Of a stretch of 37,357 nucleotides of DNA, positions 14,775 through 22,317 are shown piece by piece. Positions within the stretch are counted from its first letter, which is position 1. Each line of letters starts with the position of its first letter. The position numbers were made by a program, and so were the translations under genes. The stretch comes from Nitrosomonadales bacterium. Lineage in GTDB: Bacteria; Pseudomonadota; Gammaproteobacteria; Burkholderiales; SG8-39. Where the stretch lies: positions 1-37,357 of the forward strand of contig SBAS01000086.1 in assembly GCA_005240145.1 (NCBI GenBank), given 5' to 3'. The notes below the pieces were generated by a model. That model ran no database searches, was not told the origin of the DNA, and saw only the letters and a list, made by a program, of their open reading frames with translations.

Positions 14775-16018
14775 ACGATCCGTTCAATGCCTTTATCCAT
14801 GTAGAAAAAGAGCCCCTCAACAAAGGCAAGCCTGGTCCCCTGTCAGGCATGCCGCTCGCCCACAAGGACATGTTCTACCGGGCGGGGAAGGTGTCCAACT
14901 GCGGCTCGAAGATCCGCAAGGGCTGGATCGCCTCCGAGACCGCGACCGCCCTCGAACGCCTGGACGCTGCAGGCGCGCTGCAACTCGGCACGCTCAACAT
15001 GTCGGAATTCGCCTACGGCCCGACCGGCCACAACGAGCACTGGGGCGACTGCCGCAATCCCTGGAACCCCGACTACATCACCGGCGGCTCCTCCAGCGGC
15101 TCCGGTGCCGCGGTCGCGGCGCGGCTGGTGGCGGGCGCGCTTGGCTCGGACACCGGCGGCTCGATACGCCTTCCCGCTGCGGCCTGCGGCGTGACCGGCC
15201 TGAAAACCACCTGGGGCCGGGTATCGCGCGCCGGCGCCATGCCGCTGTCGCACTCGCTCGACACCGTCGGGCCATTGGCGGGCAACGCCGAAGATTGCGC
15301 GCGGATTCTTCAGGTCATTGCCGGCTTTGACCCGAGAGATCCCATCAGCTCGCGCGAGCCGGTAGAAGACTATGTTTTGAGGATAAAGGATTTTTCAAGA
15401 TTGAAAATTGCAACTTCAACGGACTGGATTACCCGCCACGCTGAGCCGGAGGTCGCCTCGGCGGTCCTCGCCGCAGCAAAGCTTCTCGGCGCCACCGAAA
15501 CCGAGCCACCGGACTTCGACACGCTCTCGGCGCATTGCATCACGGTGATGAGTTCGGAAGCCTCGGCGCAGCACGCCCGCTGGATGCGCGAGCGCCCCGG
15601 CGACTACTCTTCGGCGGTGCGGGTGCGACTCGAGGCCGGCTATGCCATTCCGGCGGCAACGTATCTCGAGGCGCTGCGCCTGCGCGGCGCGTGGCTGGAG
15701 CGATTCTGCTCTCGCACGCTAGCGGACGCGGATCTCTACTTGCTGCCCGCGATGGTCTGTCGGGTGCCGACGCGCGAGCAGACCGGCCCGCACGGCGGCG
15801 CCGGCATGCCGCAACTGCTTGCCGAAGTCACGCGCCTTACGCGATGGGTCAACTATCTGGGCGTGCCCGCGCTGGTCCTGCCCTGCGGCTTCGACGCGAA
15901 CGGACTGCCGATCGGGCTGCAGCTCGTTGCACGGCCCTTCGCGGAGGCGACGCTGCTGCGCGCCGGGCACGCATTCCAGCGCGCGACCGACTGGCACCGG
16001 CGGGTGCCGCCGGGCTGA
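14771..16018 (+). CDS. Amidase signature family hydrolase (AtzE/GatA-like)
   Basis: A 415-residue amidase of the Ser-cisSer-Lys family. The catalytic lysine is K32 (MPLAHKDMFY), the cis-serine lies in GGSSSGSG (S107-S109), and the nucleophile is S131 (GSDTGGSIRLPA). The protein is compact: family members usually have 60-80 residues before the lysine, and the usual N-terminal helices are absent. The GTG at 14771 is the only sensible start that directly follows the stop of the small upstream gene. Likely substrates are amides or carboxybiuret/oxamate-type compounds, which would fit the ureide theme, but specificity is not readable. Codons for residues around 200-218 are strikingly AT-rich compared with the rest. 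Confidence 0.87.
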   Translation: MNDPFNAFIHVEKEPLNKGKPGPLSGMPLAHKDMFYRAGKVSNCGSKIRKGWIASETATALERLDAAGALQLGTLNMSEFAYGPTGHNEHWGDCRNPWNPDYITGGSSSGSGAAVAARLVAGALGSDTGGSIRLPAAACGVTGLKTTWGRVSRAGAMPLSHSLDTVGPLAGNAEDCARILQVIAGFDPRDPISSREPVEDYVLRIKDFSRLKIATSTDWITRHAEPEVASAVLAAAKLLGATETEPPDFDTLSAHCITVMSSEASAQHARWMRERPGDYSSAVRVRLEAGYAIPAATYLEALRLRGAWLERFCSRTLADADLYLLPAMVCRVPTREQTGPHGGAGMPQLLAEVTRLTRWVNYLGVPALVLPCGFDANGLPIGLQLVARPFAEATLLRAGHAFQRATDWHRRVPPG

Positions 16019-16030
16019 GCCAAACCGCTG

Positions 16031-17281
16031 GTGCCCAAGTCCAAGGTTTTCGACGCGATCGTCATCGGTGCCGGCGCGGCCGGATTGATGGCCGCGCTTT
16101 CTGCGGCGCACCGCGGCGTCCAGGTCTTGCTGCTGGAGTGGAACCTCGCCGGCTCCTCCAATCTTCTCGTCAGCGGCGGGCTTTTCGCCGGCGCCGGAAC
16201 GCGCTGGCAGAAGGAAGCGGGCATCGAGGACGATGCGGCCGCGTTCGCACGGGACATCAGGGCCAAAGGCGGCGCTTCGGTGTACGAGCCGCTGGTCGAT
16301 GCCGCCGCGCGCCGCTCGGCCGATGCGGTGCATTTCCTCGCCGATGTGGCCGGTCTGCCGGTCCACCTCATGAAGATCGCGGCGCCCGGGCACTGCGCTC
16401 CCCGCATGCACGCCACGCCCGCCGAGAGCGGGCGCGAGCTGCACGCGCTGCTGCGCGCCGCGCTCGCCCGCATGCCGGGCATCGAGGTCGTGGATAACGC
16501 CGAGGTCCTCGCGCTGGAGCGGCAAGAGACGTTTTCGGTCAAGACGAGGACTAAGACATACAAAGCCGGCGCAGTGCTGCTCGCAAGCGGCGGCTTCGCC
16601 GCCAACCGCGAGCTGCTCGCAGAGTTCATCCCGGAGGTCGCCGGAGCGCGCCACATCGGCGCCGGGCCGAACGACGGGCGCGCGATCGCGTGGGGCCGCG
16701 CCCTCGGTGCCGCGGTAGCGCAGATGTCGGGCTACCAGGGACAAGGGCACGTCAATCCGGGCACCGGAACGCGCCTGGGCATGTCCCTGCCCACCCTCGG
16801 CGCGATCCTCGTCGATCGCGACGGCAAGCGCTTCGCCCAGGGGGAGGTCAATCCTTCGGCGCTCGCGGCGCTGGTGCTCGCCCAGCCGGGCGGCGTCGCT
16901 CTGGAAGTATTCGACGAGCGCGTCCACAACCTCGCGCTGCGCCAGGGACCCTATCGCGAGGCGTTGGCGGCCGGCGCGGTGATCAAGGGATTGCCCTGGG
17001 GCTTCGAGGATGCGTTTCCCGAGCTCGGGCGGCCGCTTTACTCGTCCTGGGTGACCGGGGCGCTGGCGCATACGCAGGGCGGACTTGCGGTGAACGAGAA
17101 CGCGCAAGTCGTGCGCCCTGACGGCAGCGCGATCGAAGGCTTGTACGCAGCGGGAGGATCTGCGGCCGGGCTCGCCGGCGGCGGCGGCGACGGCTACCTG
17201 CCCGGCAACGGCTTCGCGCAGTCCTTCGCGCTGGGCCTGATCGCTGGAGAAAGAATCGCCCTACTCCGCGGTCGCGCCTGA
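16031..17281 (+). CDS. FAD-dependent oxidoreductase (fumarate reductase/tricarballylate dehydrogenase-like flavoprotein)
   Basis: A 416-residue flavoprotein of the FAD-binding-2 family. The dinucleotide motif is at the N-terminus (VIGAGAAGLMAAL, G13/G15/G18), VSGGLFAG lies at residues 48-55, and the C-terminal FAD loop reads AAGGSAAGLAGGGGDGYLPG followed by GNGFAQSFALGLIAGE. This pattern covers fumarate reductases, tricarballylate dehydrogenases and 3-ketosteroid dehydrogenases. It starts at GTG 16031, 12 bases after the amidase stop, so it belongs to the same operon. It presumably oxidises or reduces a carbon-carbon bond of the acid released by the amidase (inference). Its 3' end overlaps the convergent tctC gene by 21 bases. 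Confidence 0.85.
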   Translation: MPKSKVFDAIVIGAGAAGLMAALSAAHRGVQVLLLEWNLAGSSNLLVSGGLFAGAGTRWQKEAGIEDDAAAFARDIRAKGGASVYEPLVDAAARRSADAVHFLADVAGLPVHLMKIAAPGHCAPRMHATPAESGRELHALLRAALARMPGIEVVDNAEVLALERQETFSVKTRTKTYKAGAVLLASGGFAANRELLAEFIPEVAGARHIGAGPNDGRAIAWGRALGAAVAQMSGYQGQGHVNPGTGTRLGMSLPTLGAILVDRDGKRFAQGEVNPSALAALVLAQPGGVALEVFDERVHNLALRQGPYREALAAGAVIKGLPWGFEDAFPELGRPLYSSWVTGALAHTQGGLAVNENAQVVRPDGSAIEGLYAAGGSAAGLAGGGGDGYLPGNGFAQSFALGLIAGERIALLRGRA

Positions 17282-18211
17282 GAGCTCGACCGCGCGCTTG
17301 AACTTCGCCAGCTCCTTGCGGTGGAAGGCGGTCGCCTCCGCGGGAGTGGACGCCACCACCGTGGCGCCGATGTCGGCGAGCTTCGCGCGCACCTCGGCGT
17401 CCTGGAGCGCGCGCCCGGTCTCCTGCGCCATGCGCGCGATGATCGCCGGCGGCGTGCCTGCGGGCGCGAACAGGATCACCCAAGCCGCGGCGTCGAAATC
17501 CTTGATCGTCTCCGAGACCGCCGGCACATCAGGCAGCGCCGCAGCGCGCGTCGCGGAAGTGACCGCGAGGGCGCGGATCGAGCCGGCCTTGAGATGCCCC
17601 GGGAGCGAAGGCAATCCCTCCACGCCCACCTGCACATCGCCCGCGATCACCGCCTGCGTCGCGGGCGCCCCGCCGCGAAACGGCACGTGCGTGATCGTCA
17701 GCCCGGCGGCAGCCTTGATCAGCTCCATCACGAGGTGCGCGGTGCTGCCGGTGCCCGAGGAGGCGTGGTTGAGCTTGCCGGGATTGGCCTTCACATAGGC
17801 GATCAGTTCCGGCAGGCTCTTCGCCGGCAGCGCCGGGTTCACGATCAGCACCTGCGGGAACGAGACCATCGCCGTCACGGCGGCGAAGTCCGCGATCGCG
17901 TCGTAGGGCAGCTTCTTGAAGAGATACGGGTTGATCGCCATCGTGCCGGGCGAGCCGAGGAGGAAGGTGTAGCCGTCGGGCTTGGCCTTCGCCGCCATCT
18001 CGGTGCCGATGTTGCCCGAGGCGCCGGTGCGGTTCTCCACCAGGAAGGAGCGGCCGGTGTTCTGCGACAGCTTCTGCGCGGCGTGGCGCGCGACGACGTC
18101 GACCGCGGAGGCGGCGGCGAACGGGTTTACGAGCGTGACCGCGCGCGAAGGCCATTCCTGCGCCGAAGCGGAGGCGACCAAAAACAAAAGCAGCAGAGCG
18201 AGCATGCGCAT
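17261..18211 (-). CDS. Tripartite tricarboxylate transporter substrate-binding protein (TctC/Bug family)
   Basis: Periplasmic binding protein of 316 residues with a short signal peptide (MRMLALLLLFLVASASAQ). The Bug-family start WPSRAVTLVNPFAAASAVD is followed by RTGASGNIGTEMAAKAKPDGYT and the conserved NPYLFKKLPYD. The family binds carboxylates, often with a free acidic group, by water-mediated contacts. No tctA or tctB permease gene is nearby, which is normal for these receptors in Betaproteobacteria. Its ATG directly abuts the stop codon of the racemase gene, so both lie in one operon; it may capture a carboxylated pathway substrate. Confidence 0.92.
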   Translation of the reverse strand: MRMLALLLLFLVASASAQEWPSRAVTLVNPFAAASAVDVVARHAAQKLSQNTGRSFLVENRTGASGNIGTEMAAKAKPDGYTFLLGSPGTMAINPYLFKKLPYDAIADFAAVTAMVSFPQVLIVNPALPAKSLPELIAYVKANPGKLNHASSGTGSTAHLVMELIKAAAGLTITHVPFRGGAPATQAVIAGDVQVGVEGLPSLPGHLKAGSIRALAVTSATRAAALPDVPAVSETIKDFDAAAWVILFAPAGTPPAIIARMAQETGRALQDAEVRAKLADIGATVVASTPAEATAFHRKELAKFKRAVELSGATAE

Positions 18212-18880
18212 CTAGACTCCTGCCCAGTTCAATTTGACGCGACCGATCGCCATCGTGACGGCGGCCTGGGTGGGCTCGACGACGGGAATGCCGATCTCGT
18301 CCTGCAGCGGCTTGCGGTAGCGCGCCATGCCCGCGCAGCCCATGATGACGACGTTCGCAGCGTGCGTATCGCGCAGGGTCCTGCCGGCCTCGACCATGCG
18401 GCCGAACGTCTTCTTCTCGTCCGAGAGCTCGACTACCGGAAGGCCGATCGGCAATTCGCCGGCGAGGCGATCGGAGACGCCCAGCGCGCCGACGTAGCGC
18501 AGGTGGCGGGGGATGGATTGCTTGAGGATCGCGATGACGCCGAACTTCTGGCCCAGCGTCAGCGCGGTGAGGATGCCGCACTCGGAAATGCCGAGCACCG
18601 GCTTGTTCGTCGCCTCCCGCAGCGAATGCAGGCCGGGGTCGCTGTAGCAGGCCACCACGAACGCGGCGTAGTCCTTTTCCTTCTCCCGGATCAGCTTCAG
18701 CATCGGCGCGACCACGCCGTCCACGTGCTGCTGCGTCTCGACGCCCGGCGGGCCTTCCCTGAGGGTCACGCAGTCGATCCCGGGCCCGCCCGGCATGCGC
18801 AGCGGCGCGCAGGCCTGGTCGATGCCGCGCGTGCACTCTTCGGTCGAGTTCGGGTTGATGACGAGGATGCGATCCGGCAT
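18212..18880 (-). CDS. Hydantoin racemase / Asp-Glu racemase family protein
   Basis: A 222-residue cofactor-independent racemase. It opens with ILVINPNSTEECT, the signature of hydantoin racemases. The two catalytic cysteines are C78 (FVVACYSDPGL) and C182 (VIMGCAGMARY), and LGISECG lies between them. The family interconverts D- and L-hydantoins or D/L-aspartate and glutamate; allantoin racemase is a close relative. The hydantoinase and D-carbamoylase 11 kb away make the hydantoin role the best guess, but maleate isomerase-like or allantoin activity is possible. It is the first gene of a two-gene operon with tctC. Confidence 0.85.
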   Translation of the reverse strand: MPDRILVINPNSTEECTRGIDQACAPLRMPGGPGIDCVTLREGPPGVETQQHVDGVVAPMLKLIREKEKDYAAFVVACYSDPGLHSLREATNKPVLGISECGILTALTLGQKFGVIAILKQSIPRHLRYVGALGVSDRLAGELPIGLPVVELSDEKKTFGRMVEAGRTLRDTHAANVVIMGCAGMARYRKPLQDEIGIPVVEPTQAAVTMAIGRVKLNWAGV

Positions 18881-18951
18881 GGCCCGATACTATCGTTTCC
18901 TGGGGTTTTGTCGCACAATTCCGGGACGATTTCACTTCAGGGAGCACAGCC

Positions 18952-19791
18952 ATGCTGGGTCGCCGCATCGCATTGATCGTCACGTCGCTGTTCCTGGCGG
19001 GTTCCGCCCTGGCCCAGCAGCCGCCGCTGCGCACCGGGGTCGACGGCACCTTCGCCCCGCACGCCATGCCCAAGCTCGGCGGCGGCACCGAGGGCTTCCA
19101 GATCGACCTCTTCACCGAGGTGGCCAAGCGCATGAAGCGCGAGATCGCCATCGACGCCGTGAGCTTCTCGACCCTGATCCCCGGCATGATGGCGGGCCGC
19201 TACGACTTCATCGCAGCGCCGACCACGGTGACCAAGGAGCGCGCCGAGAACATGCTGTTTACCGCGGGCTATCTCTGGACCGCATACCAGTTCGGCATCC
19301 GCAAGGGCTCGGCGCCGATCAAGGACTGGTCGGACCTGAAGGGCAAGGCGGTCGCCGTCAACAAGGGCACGCCCTACGAAAACCTTTCCAAGGCCGAGGG
19401 CGCAAAACACGGCTTCGAGGTGCAACCCTACGACACGCAGCCCGACGCGATCCAGGCGGTGGTTTCCGGGCGTGCCTACGCCGTGCTCGGCGGCAACACC
19501 ACCATCGTCTACGCCGCGAGCAAAAACCCGAACTTCGTCGCCGACCTGGAGCTCACCAACACGCGCGCGCACTGGGCCGCGCCATTCCCCAAGCAGTCGG
19601 TCGCGCTGCGCAACCAGATGCAGGACGTGCTCAACTGCATGAAGAAGGACGGCACCATCGCCAAGATGTCGGAGAAGTGGTTCGGCCGTGTGCCGCCGCC
19701 GGACGCGCTCGAGCGCGTCATCACGCCCGGCTACGGCGTGCCAGGAATGCCCGGCTACGACGCGACGCCGCCGCACAACCTGAAGTGCTAG
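18952..19791 (+). CDS. Polar amino acid ABC transporter substrate-binding protein (family 3)
   Basis: A 279-residue periplasmic receptor with a signal peptide ending at SALAQ (about residue 21). Type II binding-protein features include LRTGVDGTFAPHA, EGFQIDLFTEVAKRM, DFIAAPTTVTKERAENM, LKGKAVAVNKGTPYE and the hinge-side MKKDGTIAKMSEKWFG. A GGGAG ribosome site lies eight bases before the ATG. The two permeases and the ATPase of the same system follow directly. The ligand is probably an amino acid or opine-like compound. The gene is divergent from the racemase, with 71 bases between starts. Confidence 0.93.
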   Translation: MLGRRIALIVTSLFLAGSALAQQPPLRTGVDGTFAPHAMPKLGGGTEGFQIDLFTEVAKRMKREIAIDAVSFSTLIPGMMAGRYDFIAAPTTVTKERAENMLFTAGYLWTAYQFGIRKGSAPIKDWSDLKGKAVAVNKGTPYENLSKAEGAKHGFEVQPYDTQPDAIQAVVSGRAYAVLGGNTTIVYAASKNPNFVADLELTNTRAHWAAPFPKQSVALRNQMQDVLNCMKKDGTIAKMSEKWFGRVPPPDALERVITPGYGVPGMPGYDATPPHNLKC

Positions 19792-19813
19792 TGAAGTATA
19801 ACTGCGGCCTTTG

Positions 19814-20557
19814 ATGGCGGCTCGGCCCATTGTAGAAGCGCGGGGCATCCACAAGCACTTCGGCTCGCACCACGTCCTCAAGGGCGTGGATCTCGCGCTG
19901 GCGGAGCGCGAGCTAGCGTTCGTCATCGGGCCCTCAGGCTCGGGCAAATCCACGCTGCTGCGCTGCCTCAACCGGCTGGAAGAGCCTTCCTCGGGCAGCG
20001 TCGTGGTCGACGGCGTGGACATGCTGGATCCACGCACCGACCTCAACCATGCGCGCCAGCGCATCGGCATGGTGTTCCAGTCCTTCAACCTCTACCCGCA
20101 CATGACGGCGCTGGGCAACGTCACGCTGGCGCTGCGCAAGGTCGCGGGCAAGACGCGCGAGGAGGCCGACGCGGTCGGCCGCACGGCACTCGATCGCGTG
20201 GGCCTCGCTGACCGCGCCGGCCACACGCCCGGCCAGCTCTCCGGCGGCCAGCAGCAGCGCGTCGCCATCGCGCGCGCCATCGCGCTCGAGCCCCGCGTGA
20301 TGCTGTTCGACGAGCCTACGAGCTCGCTCGATCCCGAACTGGTGGGCTCGGTGCTGGGCGTGATGCGCGACCTGCGCGAGAGCGGCATGGCGATGGTGGT
20401 GGTGAGTCACGAGATGGGCTTCGCGCGCAACGCCGCCGACCGGGTCCTCTTCATGGACCAGGGCCTCATCGTCGAGGAAGGCACGCCGTCGCAGATCTTC
20501 GAGGCGCCCGCACAGGAGCGCACGCGCTCGTTCATCGGCCAGATCCAGAAGCACTAG
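19814..20557 (+). CDS. Polar amino acid ABC transporter ATP-binding protein (GlnQ/HisP-like)
   Basis: ATPase of 247 residues with Walker [11 protein letters not shown]-loop [14 protein letters not shown], signature [18 protein letters not shown], Walker [15 protein letters not shown] and switch histidine [11 protein letters not shown]. These are the marks of the GlnQ/HisP/ArtP group. The ATG at 19814 is chosen; a TTG codon precedes it in frame. There is no strong ribosome site, but the gene begins only 22 bases after the binding-protein stop. Permease genes follow with a gap of three bases. Confidence 0.95.
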   Translation: MAARPIVEARGIHKHFGSHHVLKGVDLALAERELAFVIGPSGSGKSTLLRCLNRLEEPSSGSVVVDGVDMLDPRTDLNHARQRIGMVFQSFNLYPHMTALGNVTLALRKVAGKTREEADAVGRTALDRVGLADRAGHTPGQLSGGQQQRVAIARAIALEPRVMLFDEPTSSLDPELVGSVLGVMRDLRESGMAMVVVSHEMGFARNAADRVLFMDQGLIVEEGTPSQIFEAPAQERTRSFIGQIQKH

Positions 20558-20560
20558 GCC

Positions 20561-21241
20561 ATGTCGGCCTGGGACCGCTTCCTCGAAGCCTTCTTCAATC
20601 CGGTCGTGATGTCCCGCTACCTGCCGGACATCCTGAAAGGCACGCTGCTCACGATCGAGCTGGCGGCGCTGATCATCGTCTCCGGGCTCGCCCTGGGCCT
20701 CGCGCTCGCGCTGCTGCGCAGCTTCGGCTTCCGGCCGCTCAACCTGCTGATCATCTTCGTCGTGGATCTGTTCCGCGCGCTGCCGCCCCTGGTGATCATC
20801 GTCTTCATCTACTTCGGCCTGCCCGCTGTCGGCCTGTCGCCCTCGGGTTTCGTCTCGACCTGGCTGTCGCTGATGTTCGTGCTCATGGCCTTCTCCGAGG
20901 AGATCTACTGGGCCGGCATCACCTCGATCCCCAAGGGGCAGTGGGAGGCGGCGCGCTCCACAGGCCTGACCTACGGCCATGCGCTGATGAGCGTGGTGCT
21001 GCCGCAAGCGCTGCGGCTCACCATCCCGCCGCTCACCAATAGGACGATAGCGATTACCAAAGGCACCGCGCTCGCCAGCGTCGTCGCCGTGGGCGAGATC
21101 CTCGGCATGGCCTCCTCGGCGGTGTCCAACAGCTACAACCCTTCGCCCCTGACGATGGGCGCGGTCGCCTACCTGATCCTGTTCCTCCCCATGGTGGTGT
21201 TCGGCCGGTACCTTGAGACGCGCATGGCCTGGAAGCGCTGA
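20561..21241 (+). CDS. Polar amino acid ABC transporter permease (first)
   Basis: Inner-membrane permease of 226 residues of the HisMQ/GltJK type. The N-terminal helix starts at LPDILKGTLLTIELAALIIV. DLFRALPPLVIIVFIYFG is the conserved second block. The EAA loop reads AGITSIPKGQWEAARSTGLTY and is the ATPase contact. About five hydrophobic segments are present. Its TGA shares a base with the next ATG (TGATG). Confidence 0.94.
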   Translation: MSAWDRFLEAFFNPVVMSRYLPDILKGTLLTIELAALIIVSGLALGLALALLRSFGFRPLNLLIIFVVDLFRALPPLVIIVFIYFGLPAVGLSPSGFVSTWLSLMFVLMAFSEEIYWAGITSIPKGQWEAARSTGLTYGHALMSVVLPQALRLTIPPLTNRTIAITKGTALASVVAVGEILGMASSAVSNSYNPSPLTMGAVAYLILFLPMVVFGRYLETRMAWKR

Positions 21242-21906
21242 TGCTCGAGACCTTCTTCAACCTGGAGATCGCGCGTTCCGCCTGGCCCATCATCCTCGCT
21301 GGCCTCGGCAACACCGTGCTGCTGTCGCTGGTCGTGGTGCCGCTCGGCCTCACCGGCGGCCTGGGCTTGGCCATGCTCGCGAGCGTGCGTAAGCCCTGGG
21401 TGCGTTATCCGCTCATGGCGTGGGTGGATTTCTTCCGCGCCTTCCCTCCGCTGGTGCTGCTGATTTTCCTCTTCGCCGGGCTGCCCTTCGCCGGCCTGGA
21501 GCTGGGCGGCTTCGCCTGCGTCTGCATCGCCTTCTTCCTCAACACCGGGGCCTACTACGGCGAGATCCTTCGCGCCGGGATCGAGTCGGTGCCCTCCGGG
21601 CAGACGGAGGCCGCGCGCAGCACCGGCCTGGGGCGCGTCCAGACCATGCTTTTCGTCGTTCTTCCGCAGGCGGTGCGCAACGTGCTGCACGACCTGCTCT
21701 CCAACACGCTGGAAGTGGTGAAGCTGACGGCGCTCGGCAGCGTCGTCGCCATGCCCGAGCTGCTGTTCCAGGCACGGCAGGCGCAGAGCCTGACCTACAA
21801 CCCGACGCCGATCGTGCTTGCTGCAGTCATTTACTTCGTGATGCTCTGGCCTCTGGTGCGGCTGCTCAGCCGGCTCGAAAACCGGGCGCTCGCGGTACGG
21901 GTGTAG
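21241..21906 (+). CDS. Polar amino acid ABC transporter permease (second)
   Basis: A 221-residue permease, the partner of the preceding one. It shares the same blocks: GLGNTVLLSLVVVPLGL, DFFRAFPPLVLLIFLFAG and the EAA loop AGIESVPSGQTEAARSTGLG. The two permeases probably arose by duplication and form a heterodimer. Translation is coupled to the first permease through TGATG. It is the last gene of the operon; no hairpin with a U-tract follows. Confidence 0.94.
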   Translation: MLETFFNLEIARSAWPIILAGLGNTVLLSLVVVPLGLTGGLGLAMLASVRKPWVRYPLMAWVDFFRAFPPLVLLIFLFAGLPFAGLELGGFACVCIAFFLNTGAYYGEILRAGIESVPSGQTEAARSTGLGRVQTMLFVVLPQAVRNVLHDLLSNTLEVVKLTALGSVVAMPELLFQARQAQSLTYNPTPIVLAAVIYFVMLWPLVRLLSRLENRALAVRV

Positions 21907-21919
21907 GAAAGAGCCCGAG

Positions 21920-22041
21920 CTAGGCTGGAACTCTTCGAGCATGTCCAGCAAGTCCTCGTCCAACTTGTAGAATTGCGCGACGTGCTGGCAAGGCGCTAGG
22001 CTATCATCACCCCGCTCGACAAGCCCAGCCCATTGCCGCCA
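21920..22041 (-). pseudogene. Possible remnant of a sensor gene (MEDS-like opening)
   Basis: In the gap after the ABC operon the minus strand reads WAGLVERGDDSLAP, then CQHVAQFYKLDEDLLDML, in one open frame. The pattern HxxxFYxxDexLLdxl resembles the start of MEDS/DcmR-type sensory domains. No start, no continuation of the domain and no stop in a sensible place are visible; downstream the frame runs as a shadow of the permease gene. It may be a fragment left by rearrangement, or chance. Confidence 0.25.
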
Positions 22042-22058
22042 CCCTAGGAGCCTCTGCC

Positions 22059-22283
22059 ATGTACGAATTGTTCCGTCATCTCCGCCCCAAGCAGCTCGCG
22101 TACGAGCAGCTTCCCATCTTGCTGCTGGCGTTGACGATTGCCGAACTGTTCTACAAGTTCCACAGCTTTCTGCTGGAGACGGGTGCTTTCCTGGCGACTT
22201 GGTATGCCATCGGGGCGTTATACGCAGCCCTGAAATCCGTACTGGCGCCGGCCAGGGTCGACGCTTCCGACACGCCGCGCTGA
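22059..22283 (+). CDS. Small hydrophobic membrane protein of unknown function
   Basis: A 74-residue protein starting MYELFRHLRPKQLAYEQLP. It has two adjacent hydrophobic segments (about residues 18-31 and 38-62) separated by the short polar FYKFHSF, so it probably forms a hairpin in the inner membrane. A clear AGGAG (22047-22051) precedes the ATG at normal distance. It stands alone: the gene to the left is the end of an ABC operon and the one to the right is convergent. I do not recognise a family. Confidence 0.7.
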   Translation: MYELFRHLRPKQLAYEQLPILLLALTIAELFYKFHSFLLETGAFLATWYAIGALYAALKSVLAPARVDASDTPR

Positions 22284-22317
22284 CTCCGGAGCCCGGCTCC
22301 AGAATCAGCGCCTGGAA

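Noticed and set aside
22289-22301. Hairpin GGAG/CTCC after the small membrane protein as a terminator
   Set aside because: The stem is only about four pairs and no T-tract follows.
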